Assembly (NCBI RefSeq): GCF_907165215.1
Contig: NZ_CAJRAY010000049.1
Span: 1 to 64,000 of the forward strand
Source of the DNA: Thermobacillus xylanilyticus
GTDB lineage: Bacteria; Bacillota; Bacilli; Paenibacillales; Paenibacillaceae
DNA length: 64,000 bases
Direction: 5' to 3'
A program made the position numbers and the translations under genes. Positions 1-8,045 of this stretch are shown piece after piece (within the stretch, counting starts at the first letter, position 1; each line of letters starts with the position of its first letter). Below the pieces are notes generated by a model, which was not told the DNA's origin, searched no databases, and was given only the letters and a program-made list of their open reading frames with translations.

Positions 1-141
1 CCCGCATGTACGGTGGTGTGAGAGGTCGGGGGCTAGCCGCCCCCTCCTACTCGATTGTGGCGCGAGCGGGGTGTTTTTTATGCCGAAGCCCGGGGCACAA
101 TAGCTTTGATCCCGTCGGTGGTCAGAAGCGGAGGTGTTTCG

Positions 142-489
142 ATGACAAGGAAAGACCAATTGTCCGTGCCGCAAAACGAGCTGGTCGAGGCTTGGCAGCG
201 CACGCTGCCGGAGCGGCTGAATGCGGGTGATTCGGTCAAAGTATGGGCGGATGAGGCCGATCCGAAATCGCTGCGCGTTACCATTCATGCGGCCGGCCAT
301 CAAATGTACGAGTTTGATTTCGCCGTCCGTTACCTGGACAGCCGGGAAATCGACGTGGAGCTTGTCGATGTGGAAAGCGGCGGACGATCGGTTGATGAGC
401 ATGCCGATGCGATTCAGGAGCTGATTGCCGATTATCGGCGCCATCTGCACGAGTGCGCCCAGTCGCTGCATGATCTGACCCATGCCTAG
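142..489 (+). CDS. conserved hypothetical protein, 115 aa
   Basis: I do not recognise this protein. The start was set at ATG 142 because a GGAGGTG ribosome binding site lies 6-12 bases before it; the frame stays open upstream but has no better signal. It is acidic and soluble with no signal peptide or membrane segment. The middle looks like beta strands (residues about 30-80) and the end is a helix ending with several His residues. It sits 18 bases before the spore protein gene sspP and probably shares its transcript, so a sporulation-related role is possible but not shown. Confidence 0.7.
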   Translation: MTRKDQLSVPQNELVEAWQRTLPERLNAGDSVKVWADEADPKSLRVTIHAAGHQMYEFDFAVRYLDSREIDVELVDVESGGRSVDEHADAIQELIADYRRHLHECAQSLHDLTHA

Positions 490-507
490 GAGGAAGGAGG
501 GCCGACG

Positions 508-663
508 TTGACGAAGCCGAAGTCGCAGGCCGTTCCCCGGCCGGGGCAAGGCCATGCCGAACGGGATGATGCGCAGGACAGCATGGTGAATGAACCGTTG
601 TCCGGCTCCAAGAAGGTGAAGAACCGCAACCACTCCAGGCAGAACCAAGGGGAAGGTTCTTGA
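508..663 (+). CDS. sspP: small acid-soluble spore protein P (SspP/CotL-like), 51 aa
   Basis: This short gene starts at TTG 508, seven bases after a very strong AGGAAGGAGG ribosome binding site. The 51-residue product is hydrophilic, rich in Lys, Arg, Asn, Gln and Pro, and ends with the SspP signature GSKKVKNRNHSRQ, which is the conserved core of Bacillus SspP. SspP belongs to the minor small acid-soluble proteins packed in the spore core and made in the forespore. Its presence is direct support for an endospore-forming host. A hairpin terminator follows within ten bases. The gene is easy to miss because of its size and TTG start. Confidence 0.85.
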   Translation: MTKPKSQAVPRPGQGHAERDDAQDSMVNEPLSGSKKVKNRNHSRQNQGEGS

Positions 664-669
664 ACAAAT

Positions 670-690
670 GAACCCGGCCAAGCCGGGTTC
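670..690. terminator. intrinsic terminator hairpin between convergent genes
   Basis: A perfect 9-bp stem (GAACCCGGC / GCCGGGTTC) with a 3-base loop lies between the stop codons of sspP and the convergent acetyltransferase gene. The T tract on the plus strand is short (ATTTCG), so termination strength is uncertain. Confidence 0.6.
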
Positions 691-696
691 ATTTCG

Positions 697-1209
697 TCAC
701 GCTTCGACCAGCGGGACCTCTTTCTCCATCACATAGTCGTCCATGACATAGCCTCCGCCGATGTCCGCCACCTGCGTCCGCACGGTCCGGAAGCCGTTTC
801 GCTCATACACTGCAATGGAAGAAGCATTGTGCCGATTCACGGTCAGCCAGATCGCATGCAGCTTGCGCTCCCGGCACAGGTCCACCAGGAAGCGGATCGC
901 CCGGCTCCCGTAACCTCGACCCCGATGTTCTTTGAGCAGGTAGAACTTGCTCAGGAACAGCTTCGAATCCTCCGGCTTGATCGCCAGATAACCCGCATGG
1001 ATGCCGTCTGCCTGCATCAGATAATACTCATAGCCCTGATGCTCAATCTGGTCGGCAATCGCACGGACGGACTGAAACTTGTCCAACATATAATCGATCT
1101 GTCCCGCCGAAATGATGCCGATGTAATACTCCCTCCAGATTTTATCGGCCAATTGCGCCGCGGCCTCAATATCCTCACTTGTTGTGACGAGCCGAAATGA
1201 GAGCGCCAT
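697..1209 (-). CDS. GNAT-family N-acetyltransferase, 170 aa
   Basis: The protein has the GNAT fold: an N-terminal helix pair, the acetyl-CoA pyrophosphate-binding loop around EHRGRGYGSRAIRF (the R-G-x-G-x-G/S motif A), and the later N-x-x-S-I-x-V-Y-E-R-N-G-F motif B typical of amino-group acetyltransferases. The substrate cannot be told from the sequence. ATG 1209 is preferred over ATG 1218, since the GGAAAGG site is 9 bases before the former but touches the latter. It is a single gene with a terminator shared with sspP. Confidence 0.85.
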   Translation of the reverse strand: MALSFRLVTTSEDIEAAAQLADKIWREYYIGIISAGQIDYMLDKFQSVRAIADQIEHQGYEYYLMQADGIHAGYLAIKPEDSKLFLSKFYLLKEHRGRGYGSRAIRFLVDLCRERKLHAIWLTVNRHNASSIAVYERNGFRTVRTQVADIGGGYVMDDYVMEKEVPLVEA

Positions 1210-1335
1210 CCTGACCATCCTTTCCGTGATCTTCTCTCATTATCCTACCTTGCTGAATGCCTTTTGCGAAGAGAGAAACAGCTCCGTCAACCGAAAATGC
1301 TTTAAAAAAATTGGTTCCGGATCGGCAGCGCCCAC

Positions 1336-1364
1336 TTTCCGCGCCTCTGCGAATCGTTTACAAT
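1336..1364 (+). promoter_or_regulatory. possible sigma-A promoter of the lipoprotein gene
   Basis: TTTCCG and TACAAT are separated by 17 bases and lie 40 bases before the start at 1404. The -10 is good and the -35 weak. Confidence 0.35.
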
Positions 1365-1403
1365 AAGGAAGTTATGTGGATAAGGAAAGGGGTTTGTGGG
1401 GAG

Positions 1404-2465
1404 ATGAACAAGAGCCGGCTGGCCGTGCTGCTTGTCGCCCTGCTGGCAGCCGCTCTGGCGGTGACGGCCTGCGGGAAGAAGACGCCGCCGAAAGAAGCGT
1501 TGCAGAAGGCCTGGGCGGCATCGATGGAGATGAAATCCTTCACATTCGACGGTTCTCTCGCCATCGATGAACTGGAATTGCCGCCGAGCGCGCAGAACGA
1601 AGCGGTTCTGCCGTATCTTGACATGATAGAGAATACGTCGCTCTCCATCCGCGGCGCATACACCCGGGACCCGCTCAAGTTGGAGGCGATTCTGAAGCTT
1701 ACGATCCCGGGCGACCTGGCCGTGTCGTTCGAAGTGCCGCTCATTTGGGCGAACGACAAGGTGTATGCGAAGATTCCCGCCATCCCGATGCTGCCGCTCG
1801 GGGACGCGGCAGGCAAATTTGTCGAGATCGATCCCGCCGGACTGGCGGAAGGGGAAGGCGCAGCGCTGCCGGCCTTTAATGTCGAAGTGCAGCGGAAGCT
1901 GGCGGGCGAGGCGCTCGGCATTGTGTTCTCGCATCTGGATGAAGAGCACTTCTTCCGGGAAGTGAAAAAGGAGGATGTCCCGGGCCTGCCCGGCGATCTG
2001 AAGGCCGACCGGTTCATCAAATTCAGCATTGCGCAGGACAATTTCGACGCTTTCATGCAGGCGTTTGCCGAGAACATCATGCCCGAAATCATCGATCTGT
2101 TGCTCGCGTCCGAGGACTACCGTTCCGAGCTGCAATTGACGGAAGAAGAGCTGAAGCGGGCGAAGGAAGAGCTTGCGGCGAAAGACCCGGAATCGCTGCG
2201 CAACGAACTGGAAGCCTTGAAGCAGAACCTTACGGTTCATGAAATCAGCGTGACGTCGGCAATCAAAGGCGACAAGCTGGTTTACCAGAAGCTCAAGGGG
2301 AACCTCGAAACGACGGAAAACGGGGAAACGACGAAAATCGGCTTTTCGTTCGACATTCGGTACGACAATATCAATAAGGATGTTAAGTTCGAGCACGAGA
2401 TCCCCGAGGATGCGCTGACCATGGAGGAACTCCTGCAGTCGCTCTTCTCCGCTTTCGCATCCTGA
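1404..2465 (+). CDS. secreted lipoprotein of unknown function, 353 aa
   Basis: The product begins with a basic N-terminus, a hydrophobic stretch and a lipobox ending at Cys23 (A-V-T-A-C), so it should be lipid-anchored on the outer face of the membrane. The mature part resembles the LppX/DUF6612-like group: long amphipathic strands suitable for a half-barrel, then a Lys/Glu-rich coiled-coil-like stretch at about residues 240-285. The longer open frame upstream of 1404 lacks a signal peptide and is not used. No partner gene is adjacent; a strong bidirectional terminator follows. Function is not known. Confidence 0.75.
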   Translation: MNKSRLAVLLVALLAAALAVTACGKKTPPKEALQKAWAASMEMKSFTFDGSLAIDELELPPSAQNEAVLPYLDMIENTSLSIRGAYTRDPLKLEAILKLTIPGDLAVSFEVPLIWANDKVYAKIPAIPMLPLGDAAGKFVEIDPAGLAEGEGAALPAFNVEVQRKLAGEALGIVFSHLDEEHFFREVKKEDVPGLPGDLKADRFIKFSIAQDNFDAFMQAFAENIMPEIIDLLLASEDYRSELQLTEEELKRAKEELAAKDPESLRNELEALKQNLTVHEISVTSAIKGDKLVYQKLKGNLETTENGETTKIGFSFDIRYDNINKDVKFEHEIPEDALTMEELLQSLFSAFAS

Positions 2466-2487
2466 ACAATCCGTAAAAAGACAACAG

Positions 2488-2522
2488 GGGCCGAACCGCC
2501 GGCTGCGCCGGTGGATCGGCCC
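2488..2522. terminator. bidirectional intrinsic terminator
   Basis: A GC-rich stem (GGGCCGA..CCGCCGGC / GCCGGTGG..TCGGCCC) with a TGC loop is flanked by a T-rich run on the right and an A-rich run on the left, so it can serve both the lipoprotein gene and the convergent VOC gene. Confidence 0.75.
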
Positions 2523-2546
2523 TTGTTTGCGGTGATCAGAACAGGA

Positions 2547-3023
2547 TCAGGCCTGCTTCTTGCCGAGTTCCTGCAATCCGAGCACAACGCCGAGAACGTC
2601 TTCGGAATCGAAGTAACTGTAGCGTCCGCTGCCGTACTCGCCTTTGTGAATGAGCGGCAACCCTTTCGACTCGACGAATTCGATGTGCCGCTCGAAGCCG
2701 TTCACCGTGAAGGTGATAAAGTGGACGCCCTGTCCGTGCTTCTGTCTGAACTCGTTCCACGGGCTCGGCTCATCATAAGGCTCGAGCAGTTCGACGGTGA
2801 CCGGTCCCATCTGCAGGTTGGCGAATTTGGTCCGCGCCGGGACGTATTCGCCCCGATACAGCGTATAGCTGTCGGGCGTATGGGTGACGGGCGCGTCCGG
2901 ATCCGGCACGCTGATCTTCGGCATCGGGATGCCGAACAGTTCGGCGTACTTGCGGGCTGCGGCTTCGATGTCGTCCACGACAATGCCGATTTTGACCAGG
3001 TTGTGGTTGTCGATGCGGTCCAT
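2547..3023 (-). CDS. VOC-fold (glyoxalase/dioxygenase superfamily) protein, 158 aa
   Basis: The sequence shows the paired beta-alpha-beta-beta-beta modules of the vicinal oxygen chelate fold, starting with V-K-I-G-I-V-V-D-D-I-E and with G-V-H-F-I-T-F in the second module. Typical metal ligands are only partly kept, so it may bind a ligand rather than catalyse. It is a diverged paralogue of the next gene (same length, same Y-x-G-x-R-Y motif near the end), separated by 30 bases, and the pair is transcribed leftward behind a LacI-type operator. AAAGGAGA precedes ATG 3023. The substrate is unknown; a pathway for an aromatic or sugar-derived compound is a guess. Confidence 0.8.
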   Translation of the reverse strand: MDRIDNHNLVKIGIVVDDIEAAARKYAELFGIPMPKISVPDPDAPVTHTPDSYTLYRGEYVPARTKFANLQMGPVTVELLEPYDEPSPWNEFRQKHGQGVHFITFTVNGFERHIEFVESKGLPLIHKGEYGSGRYSYFDSEDVLGVVLGLQELGKKQA

Positions 3024-3053
3024 GATGTCTCCTTTTGGTGTGCGGCCGGAGCC

Positions 3054-3512
3054 TTATTTCTTGTCGTTCTCGAGCAGTTCGACGAGCACCTTGAGCTGCG
3101 GGAACGTGTCCATGTACGCGTAGCGTCCGCCGGTGTACTCGCCTTTCTGAATCAGCGGCATGCCGAGGCCCTCGAGCTTGAGCACCTTCTCCTTCATGCC
3201 GTCGATGACGAAGGCGATATGGTGCGGGCCTTCGCCGTGCTGGTCGAGATATTCGCGCCAGGTGCTCGGCTCATGGTCCGGCTCGATCAGCTCGATCTGC
3301 AGCTGTCCGGCATCGATGAATGCAAGCTTCGCGCGTGCGGGCGTCGATGCGCCGCGGTATTCCGTCTGCGCGATATCGACGGTATCGGTGACGATGATCT
3401 TCGGCTTCTCGATGCCGAAGAAATCGGCCCATGCCTGCGCGGTTTTCTCGATGTCGTGGACGAGAATGCCGATTTGCGTGACGATTTTCGTGCCCAGAAC
3501 GTTTTCTGCCAT
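3054..3512 (-). CDS. VOC-fold protein, paralogue of the downstream gene, 152 aa
   Basis: This protein has the same two-module VOC architecture as its neighbour, with T-Q-I-G-I-L-V-H-D-I-E at the N-terminus and H-H-I-A-F-V-I in the second half. ATG 3512 is chosen because AAGGAG lies 11 bases upstream and the product then aligns with its paralogue; a longer open frame reaches 3599. The operator at 3648 is about 135 bases upstream, so the two genes are probably an operon controlled by the adjacent LacI-family regulator. Function beyond the fold is unknown. Confidence 0.8.
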   Translation of the reverse strand: MAENVLGTKIVTQIGILVHDIEKTAQAWADFFGIEKPKIIVTDTVDIAQTEYRGASTPARAKLAFIDAGQLQIELIEPDHEPSTWREYLDQHGEGPHHIAFVIDGMKEKVLKLEGLGMPLIQKGEYTGGRYAYMDTFPQLKVLVELLENDKK

Positions 3513-3647
3513 GGATGATGACACTCCTTCTCGTTCAAAATGGGTGTATGAATCAGAATGCGGCCTGGCTGCGAATGCGGGACAGGCGAGCATTGTCATA
3601 CCTCATGCCTTCATACCGTGCCCGGGATCTTGCGAGTCCATACGGCT

Positions 3648-3665
3648 TGTAAACGCGCGTTCACA
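3648..3665. promoter_or_regulatory. LacI-family operator in front of the VOC operon
   Basis: TGTAAACGCGCGTTCACA is a near-perfect 18-bp palindrome with a central CG, the form bound by LacI-type repressors. Its 12-base core AACGCGCGTTCA is repeated exactly at 4753-4764 before the regulator gene. Confidence 0.7.
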
Positions 3666-3686
3666 GCGGTCAACAAAAAGCCGGGC

Positions 3687-4733
3687 TCACAGACTCCGGC
3701 ACGAATCGCGGATGATCAGCTCCGAGGGCGCGACATAAGGTTCGGTGAAAGCGGCGCCCGTCTCGATGTAGCGGATCAATCCGTCCGTAAGTTGTTTCAT
3801 CAGCAAGTCGAAATCGACGCGAACCGTTGTGAGCGCGGGGTGCTGCATGGCGCTCAACACATGATCGTCGAAGCCGATGATCGACAGATCATCGGGCACG
3901 CGCAGGCCGTGCGCTTTAAGCGCCTTCATGGCGCCGAAGGCAACGCTGTCGTTCGCGGCGATGATCGCGGTCGGCAGCGGCTTGCCGCTCGCCAGAAGCC
4001 GGCTGATGGCTTCGTACCCGGCCGACTCGTGGAAGTCGCCGGGCAGCACCCAATCCGGGTTGACCGCAAGCCCGCGGCGCTCCATCGCGCGGAGGAACGA
4101 TTCGTATTTGTCCGGTCCCGAGAAACGGTTCATCGCGCCGTTGATGATGCCGATGTTGCGGTGGTTCAGCTCCGCCAGATAGCCGACGGCCAGATCCATG
4201 CCGGTCGCATTGTCGAAGTTCACGACAAGGCGGTTCGGGTCGGACTTTCCGGGCAGATGCTGGTCGACGATGCCGACGGCGAACCCCTCGGCAATGAGCG
4301 ATTCGATCAGCGGCTCCTCGTTGGGCGCGCCGATGAAGATGCCCCCGTCAATGCGGCGCTGATAGAAAATTTCTTTCACGCGTCTGACTGCATCCCCGTC
4401 GGCGGTGCTGCGAAGAATATGCGTCAGGACATAGTAGCCGCAGCCCGACGCGTTCTCGATGACGCTGGAAATGAGCATGTTCGCGAGAATATCGCCGGCG
4501 ACATGGCCTGCATCCACGAGGAAAAGTCCGATCGTCCGCGTCTTCTTGCCGGCCAGCACCTGGGCGGACATGTTCGGGAAATAATTGTATTCCTCGATGA
4601 TGCGCATGACCTTCTCCCGCGTTTCGGGCGGGACGTTGGGGTAATTGTTGACGACGCGGCTGACGGTGCTGCGCGATACCCCTGCCAACCGCGCGATTTC
4701 GATGCTGTTGATCTCGTTCCGTCTCGAGGCCAT
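3687..4733 (-). CDS. LacI-family transcriptional repressor, 348 aa
   Basis: Residues 8-55 form the LacI helix-turn-helix and hinge (I-E-I-A-R-L-A-G-V-S-R-S-T-V-S-R-V-V-N), followed by the periplasmic-binding-protein-like effector domain with typical I-G-L-F-L-V-D and S-I-I-G-F-D-D motifs. Length is normal for the family. ATG 4733 has GGAGG nine bases upstream; a TTG at 4742 in the same frame is less likely. Two matching operators flank the gene: one just upstream of its own ribosome binding site and one before the VOC operon downstream, which suggests autoregulation plus control of those two genes. The effector is not evident. Confidence 0.9.
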   Translation of the reverse strand: MASRRNEINSIEIARLAGVSRSTVSRVVNNYPNVPPETREKVMRIIEEYNYFPNMSAQVLAGKKTRTIGLFLVDAGHVAGDILANMLISSVIENASGCGYYVLTHILRSTADGDAVRRVKEIFYQRRIDGGIFIGAPNEEPLIESLIAEGFAVGIVDQHLPGKSDPNRLVVNFDNATGMDLAVGYLAELNHRNIGIINGAMNRFSGPDKYESFLRAMERRGLAVNPDWVLPGDFHESAGYEAISRLLASGKPLPTAIIAANDSVAFGAMKALKAHGLRVPDDLSIIGFDDHVLSAMQHPALTTVRVDFDLLMKQLTDGLIRYIETGAAFTEPYVAPSELIIRDSCRSL

Positions 4734-4749
4734 GCGGCGCAACCTCCAT

Positions 4750-4765
4750 TGTAACGCGCGTTCAT
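4750..4765. promoter_or_regulatory. autoregulatory LacI-family operator
   Basis: TGTAACGCGCGTTCAT lies directly upstream of the ribosome binding site of the repressor gene and shares 12 identical central bases with the site at 3648-3665. Confidence 0.65.
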
Positions 4766-4824
4766 CTTGATGCTACATTGTCGGCTGACCGGCTGTCAAT
4801 AACGGAAAAAGGAAACAAAAAAGA

Positions 4825-4853
4825 GCCGTTGCAAGCGGGGAGCTTGTAACGGC
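4825..4853 (-). terminator. second terminator downstream of tRNA-Pro
   Basis: A 12-bp stem (GCCGTTACAAGC / GCTTGCAACGGC on the minus strand, one G-U pair) is followed on that strand by a run of U residues, giving a back-up terminator after the one at 4861-4887. Confidence 0.7.
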
Positions 4854-4860
4854 CTGGCAA

Positions 4861-4887
4861 TAAAAAATTGCGGGCGAACCCGCAATT
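4861..4887 (-). terminator. intrinsic terminator of tRNA-Pro
   Basis: On the minus strand a 9-bp stem AATTGCGGG / CCCGCAATT with a TTCG tetraloop is followed by TTTTATT, 15 bases beyond the tRNA 3' end. Confidence 0.85.
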
Positions 4888-4902
4888 CGTTGTTGTGTAA
4901 AA

Positions 4903-4979
4903 TGGTCGAGACGACAGGATTTGAACCTGCGACCTCTTGGTCCCGAACCAAGCGCTCTACCAAGCTGAGCCACGTCTCG
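4903..4979 (-). tRNA. tRNA-Pro (anticodon CGG)
   Basis: The minus strand folds as a complete cloverleaf: acceptor CGAGACG / CGTCTCG, D arm GCTC..GAGC, anticodon stem CTTGG / CCAAG with loop TTCGGGA (anticodon CGG), T arm with loop TTCAAAT, discriminator A and encoded CCA. It reads codon CCG. Two terminators follow. Confidence 0.97.
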
Positions 4980-5140
4980 AAGTGCTGTATCAAAGTGTTG
5001 TGAATCAAACAAGCAATGATGATTGTAGCACATGGAGGGCGCGTTGTAAAGGGGGAGTCACAAAAATATTTTCCCCAATCGCGCTGCATGAAAAAACCTC
5101 CCGGCAGAGAACATCCGCAGGAAGGTTTTGGTTATCTCCG

Positions 5141-5872
5141 TCATGGATGTCGGAGGGCCATCCGGTTCAGGAACGATTCATACAGCTCCGACTCGTGCAT
5201 GATCAGCGGTTCCGGGAACCGGGAGTGCGATGCACAGACGGACAGCCAATGGTCTTCGTCAATTCGTTTGGATACAAGGCGCAATGGTTCGGCTTCGCTG
5301 TCTTCGATCCTGAAGAACTGTTCCCCGTGACGGTCATCCCTTGAGACCGTAAACGAGTCCAAAGGCAGCTGTAATCCCGTGCCGATGGCCTTGAGATAAC
5401 TTTCCTTCAATGTCCAGAGACGATAGAAGCAGGATAAGCGCTCTTCTGCCGGCTGCTTCATCAACGCTTCGCATTCCCGCTGTGAGAAGAACCGGCCGGC
5501 GATACCTTGAACATCAATGGGCAGGATCTGCTCCACATCGATTCCGACCGGCTGCGAATCAATGGCGCACGCAACCCAGCGGCCGGCGTGGGACAAATTA
5601 AACTCCAGATCATGAACGCCTTGGAGAGAAGGCTTCCCGGCGGCATTCCGCAAGAATCGAACCGGCTGCCGGATGTCCCAACCGAACTTCTCCGTCAGCA
5701 GCCAGCGAAACAGGGTTTCAGCCGCGGCGGAACGCCGCCGGTCTTCCGGATTCCGAAGGCGGCCGATGGTTTCCTGTCGTTCCCGTGACAAGTATCGCAC
5801 CGCCTCGCTCCAGAGCGGCGATGACGAAAGGCCGGGGGCTTCCAGCCGCACCAAACCGATGATGAGGGTCAA
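5141..5872 (-). CDS. sfp: Sfp-type 4'-phosphopantetheinyl transferase, 243 aa
   Basis: This enzyme moves the phosphopantetheine arm of CoA onto the conserved Ser of carrier proteins. The diagnostic motifs are present: G-I-D-V-E at residues 110-114 (Mg2+ ligands D112, E114) and W-T-L-K-E-S-Y-L-K at 153-161, plus F-N-L-S-H at 91-95. Length and the two-domain pseudodimer pattern match broad-specificity Sfp rather than short AcpS. It is the last gene of the cluster and overlaps the MFS gene by four bases (ATGA), so it is probably made to activate the cluster's carrier proteins. Confidence 0.93.
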   Translation of the reverse strand: MTLIIGLVRLEAPGLSSSPLWSEAVRYLSRERQETIGRLRNPEDRRRSAAAETLFRWLLTEKFGWDIRQPVRFLRNAAGKPSLQGVHDLEFNLSHAGRWVACAIDSQPVGIDVEQILPIDVQGIAGRFFSQRECEALMKQPAEERLSCFYRLWTLKESYLKAIGTGLQLPLDSFTVSRDDRHGEQFFRIEDSEAEPLRLVSKRIDEDHWLSVCASHSRFPEPLIMHESELYESFLNRMALRHP

Positions 5873-7203
5873 AATTGTTCTCCTACACGATTCGGTCCGG
5901 CGCCGGTATCGATGTTTAGATTCAGGGCCAGTTTGCGAATGGATTGAATTCTGGATATGAACAGCGCCGAGATGACGACCAGAATGCCGCAGACGACGAA
6001 CATGAATCCGATGCCTCTGCCCGGACCCGTGCCGATGAATTGGCCGACGGACGAAGCGAGCAGTCCACCCTCTTCCAACATCGGATTAAAAACATGGTCG
6101 GCGAGCGGTCCCGATATACCGTACGCCACGATAAAGCCGAGCTGGGAGAGGATGCCGACAATTCCCCATACCCGTCCCTGCTTCTCGTTGGGAATATTCG
6201 TCCGGACCAGCACGTCACAGCTCATGTTGACGAAGGGCAGTGCCGCCAAGAACAGGAATCCAGCGCCGGTAATGAAGTAAATGTTTGTCGTGGTGCCAAG
6301 CAGACAGAAGGCGATACCCGCCACAATCAGGCCGACCACCAGGATATCCACGTAACGATGTCCGACGCTGAACACCCCGAGCAGGAGACTGCTGATCAAC
6401 ATCCCGACCGCGCATACCGACTGGATGGTTCCCAATGTCTTGGCGTCCGTGAAGAACAGCACCATCGGACCGATCAGCGTCTGCAGGAATCCAAGGAAGA
6501 ACGTCACCAGCGAAATCATGAGAATGAGCAGGAGGACGCCGCGATTGGTCACGATGGCTTGCCAGCCGTCCTGCAGTTCCTTCAACCAATGGCCGCGCTC
6601 CTCTTCGCGCCGCTCAGGTTTCATCTGTTTCTTGATGACAAATACCGTCAATACCGCCAGCAAGAACGTGGCGATGTCAATGATCAGCACCGACTCGATA
6701 CTGAAATAGTACATGATCAGGCCCGCCAGGAACGGGGACAACAGGAAGCGCGACGACTCCGCGAGTTGGACGAGCCCGCTGCCCTTTGAATATTGGTCCT
6801 CGGTAAGCAGGTCGGTTGCCGAGGCTTTATATGCCGGACTCTGAATGCCGACGAAAATGGAGCTGAGCGTCACACCGACATAAATGTGCCACAGTTCCGG
6901 TTCGCCGAACATCATGAACAGCAGGATGAACACGATGCCGGCTGCGGAACCGAGATCGCCGATGATCATCATCAATCTGCGGTCAAAACGGTCCGCCAGT
7001 ATGCCTCCGACCGGCCGGAGCAGAATGGAAGGCAGGAACGACAACAACGTGACCAATGCGGCATTCGTGGCCATCTCCGTGCGCTCGAAGGCGTATACGC
7101 CCAGCGCGAAGCCGGTCAATCCGCTTCCGACCATTGACAGCAGCTGTCCGAACCAGACAATCAGAAATCTCTGGAATGATTTGTTTTGATCCAACAAGTT
7201 CAT
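5869..7203 (-). CDS. MFS transporter, multidrug/compound efflux type, 444 aa
   Basis: The protein has about 12 hydrophobic segments and the MFS loop signature G-G-I-L-A-D-R-F-D-R-R after the second segment. It resembles the MFS_3/enterobactin-exporter-like group of drug efflux proteins (N-terminus F-L-I-V-W-F-G-Q-L-L-S). Coupled by ATGA overlap to sfp and placed after the ABC exporter genes, it is most likely a product exporter or self-protection pump. The substrate is inferred only from context. Confidence 0.88.
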   Translation of the reverse strand: MNLLDQNKSFQRFLIVWFGQLLSMVGSGLTGFALGVYAFERTEMATNAALVTLLSFLPSILLRPVGGILADRFDRRLMMIIGDLGSAAGIVFILLFMMFGEPELWHIYVGVTLSSIFVGIQSPAYKASATDLLTEDQYSKGSGLVQLAESSRFLLSPFLAGLIMYYFSIESVLIIDIATFLLAVLTVFVIKKQMKPERREEERGHWLKELQDGWQAIVTNRGVLLLILMISLVTFFLGFLQTLIGPMVLFFTDAKTLGTIQSVCAVGMLISSLLLGVFSVGHRYVDILVVGLIVAGIAFCLLGTTTNIYFITGAGFLFLAALPFVNMSCDVLVRTNIPNEKQGRVWGIVGILSQLGFIVAYGISGPLADHVFNPMLEEGGLLASSVGQFIGTGPGRGIGFMFVVCGILVVISALFISRIQSIRKLALNLNIDTGAGPNRVGEQF

Positions 7204-7267
7204 CCCTTTCTAAGGTGATATCCGATATAACCATCCATATTGCGCCGAAGCCATGATTATGCGGCGG

Positions 7268-8032
7268 CTAGAACCCTTGCCGCACAAGCCATTCAGATAG
7301 CTGGTTCTCGCGGTTTCGACGTTCTTCCGGGTTGTCCTGGATGATTTTACCCAGCTTCTTCTCTGCCACCAGGCGACCATCCAGCATGAACAGCACCCGT
7401 TCGGTGCAAGCCGCGACTCTGGGGTCATGGGTGACCAGCAAGATGGTCATGCCCTGGCGGTTGATGTCGGCCAGAAGCCGCATGATATCTTGGGCAGACT
7501 GCGAGTTCAACGCGCCGGTTGGCTCGTCGCCGAACAGGATATCCGGGGAATTGATAAGCGCCCGGCATATGGCCGCTCGCTGCAGCTGCCCTCCGGAGAC
7601 CTGGGTGATATCATGATCCGCCAGATGGACAATTCCCGTCATGGCCATCAGCTCCCCGGCCCTCTGCCGAATGCTCTTCCGATCCTGCCGTCCCGCCAAG
7701 TAGGCGGACAGGACGATATTGTCGAACAGCGTCAGGTTGCGCATCAGGTGAATGTGTTGAAACACAAAGCCGATGTTGTGCAGCCGGACGCTCGCCAACT
7801 CATCCTCGCTCAGTCTGGTCAGATCCTTGCCGTTCAGCAGAACCTGTCCGGATGTCACCCGATCTAGGCCGCTAATCGCGTACAGCAACGTGGACTTCCC
7901 GGAACCGGATGGCCCCATGACCGATATGAACTCGCCTTTGTGGATTTGAAGGTTGATATCCTTGAGAACCGGGGTTTCCTGGTTGCCGTTCTTGTAGGTT
8001 TTGCATACGTTCACCGCTTCAAGCAGAACCAT
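7268..8032 (-). CDS. ABC transporter ATP-binding protein, MacB/LolD/BceA type, 254 aa
   Basis: Walker A is G-P-S-G-S-G-K-S-T at residues 40-48; the signature V-S-G-G-Q-L-Q-R and Walker B I-L-F-G-D-E-P-T-G-A-L-N follow. The D-E-P-T-G-x-L pattern and the FtsX-type partner encoded 13 bases upstream place it in the mechanotransmission (MacB/BceA) class, which exports or detoxifies peptides rather than importing nutrients. AAGGAG precedes ATG 8032. Likely role: resistance to, or export of, the cluster product. Confidence 0.92.
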   Translation of the reverse strand: MVLLEAVNVCKTYKNGNQETPVLKDINLQIHKGEFISVMGPSGSGKSTLLYAISGLDRVTSGQVLLNGKDLTRLSEDELASVRLHNIGFVFQHIHLMRNLTLFDNIVLSAYLAGRQDRKSIRQRAGELMAMTGIVHLADHDITQVSGGQLQRAAICRALINSPDILFGDEPTGALNSQSAQDIMRLLADINRQGMTILLVTHDPRVAACTERVLFMLDGRLVAEKKLGKIIQDNPEERRNRENQLSEWLVRQGF

Positions 8033-8045
8033 CGTGCCACACTCC

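Noticed and set aside
1302-2396. Open frames antisense to the lipoprotein gene
   Set aside because: They are composed mainly of Arg, Gln and Val as expected from a mirrored codon pattern; the plus-strand gene has a lipobox and start signals.
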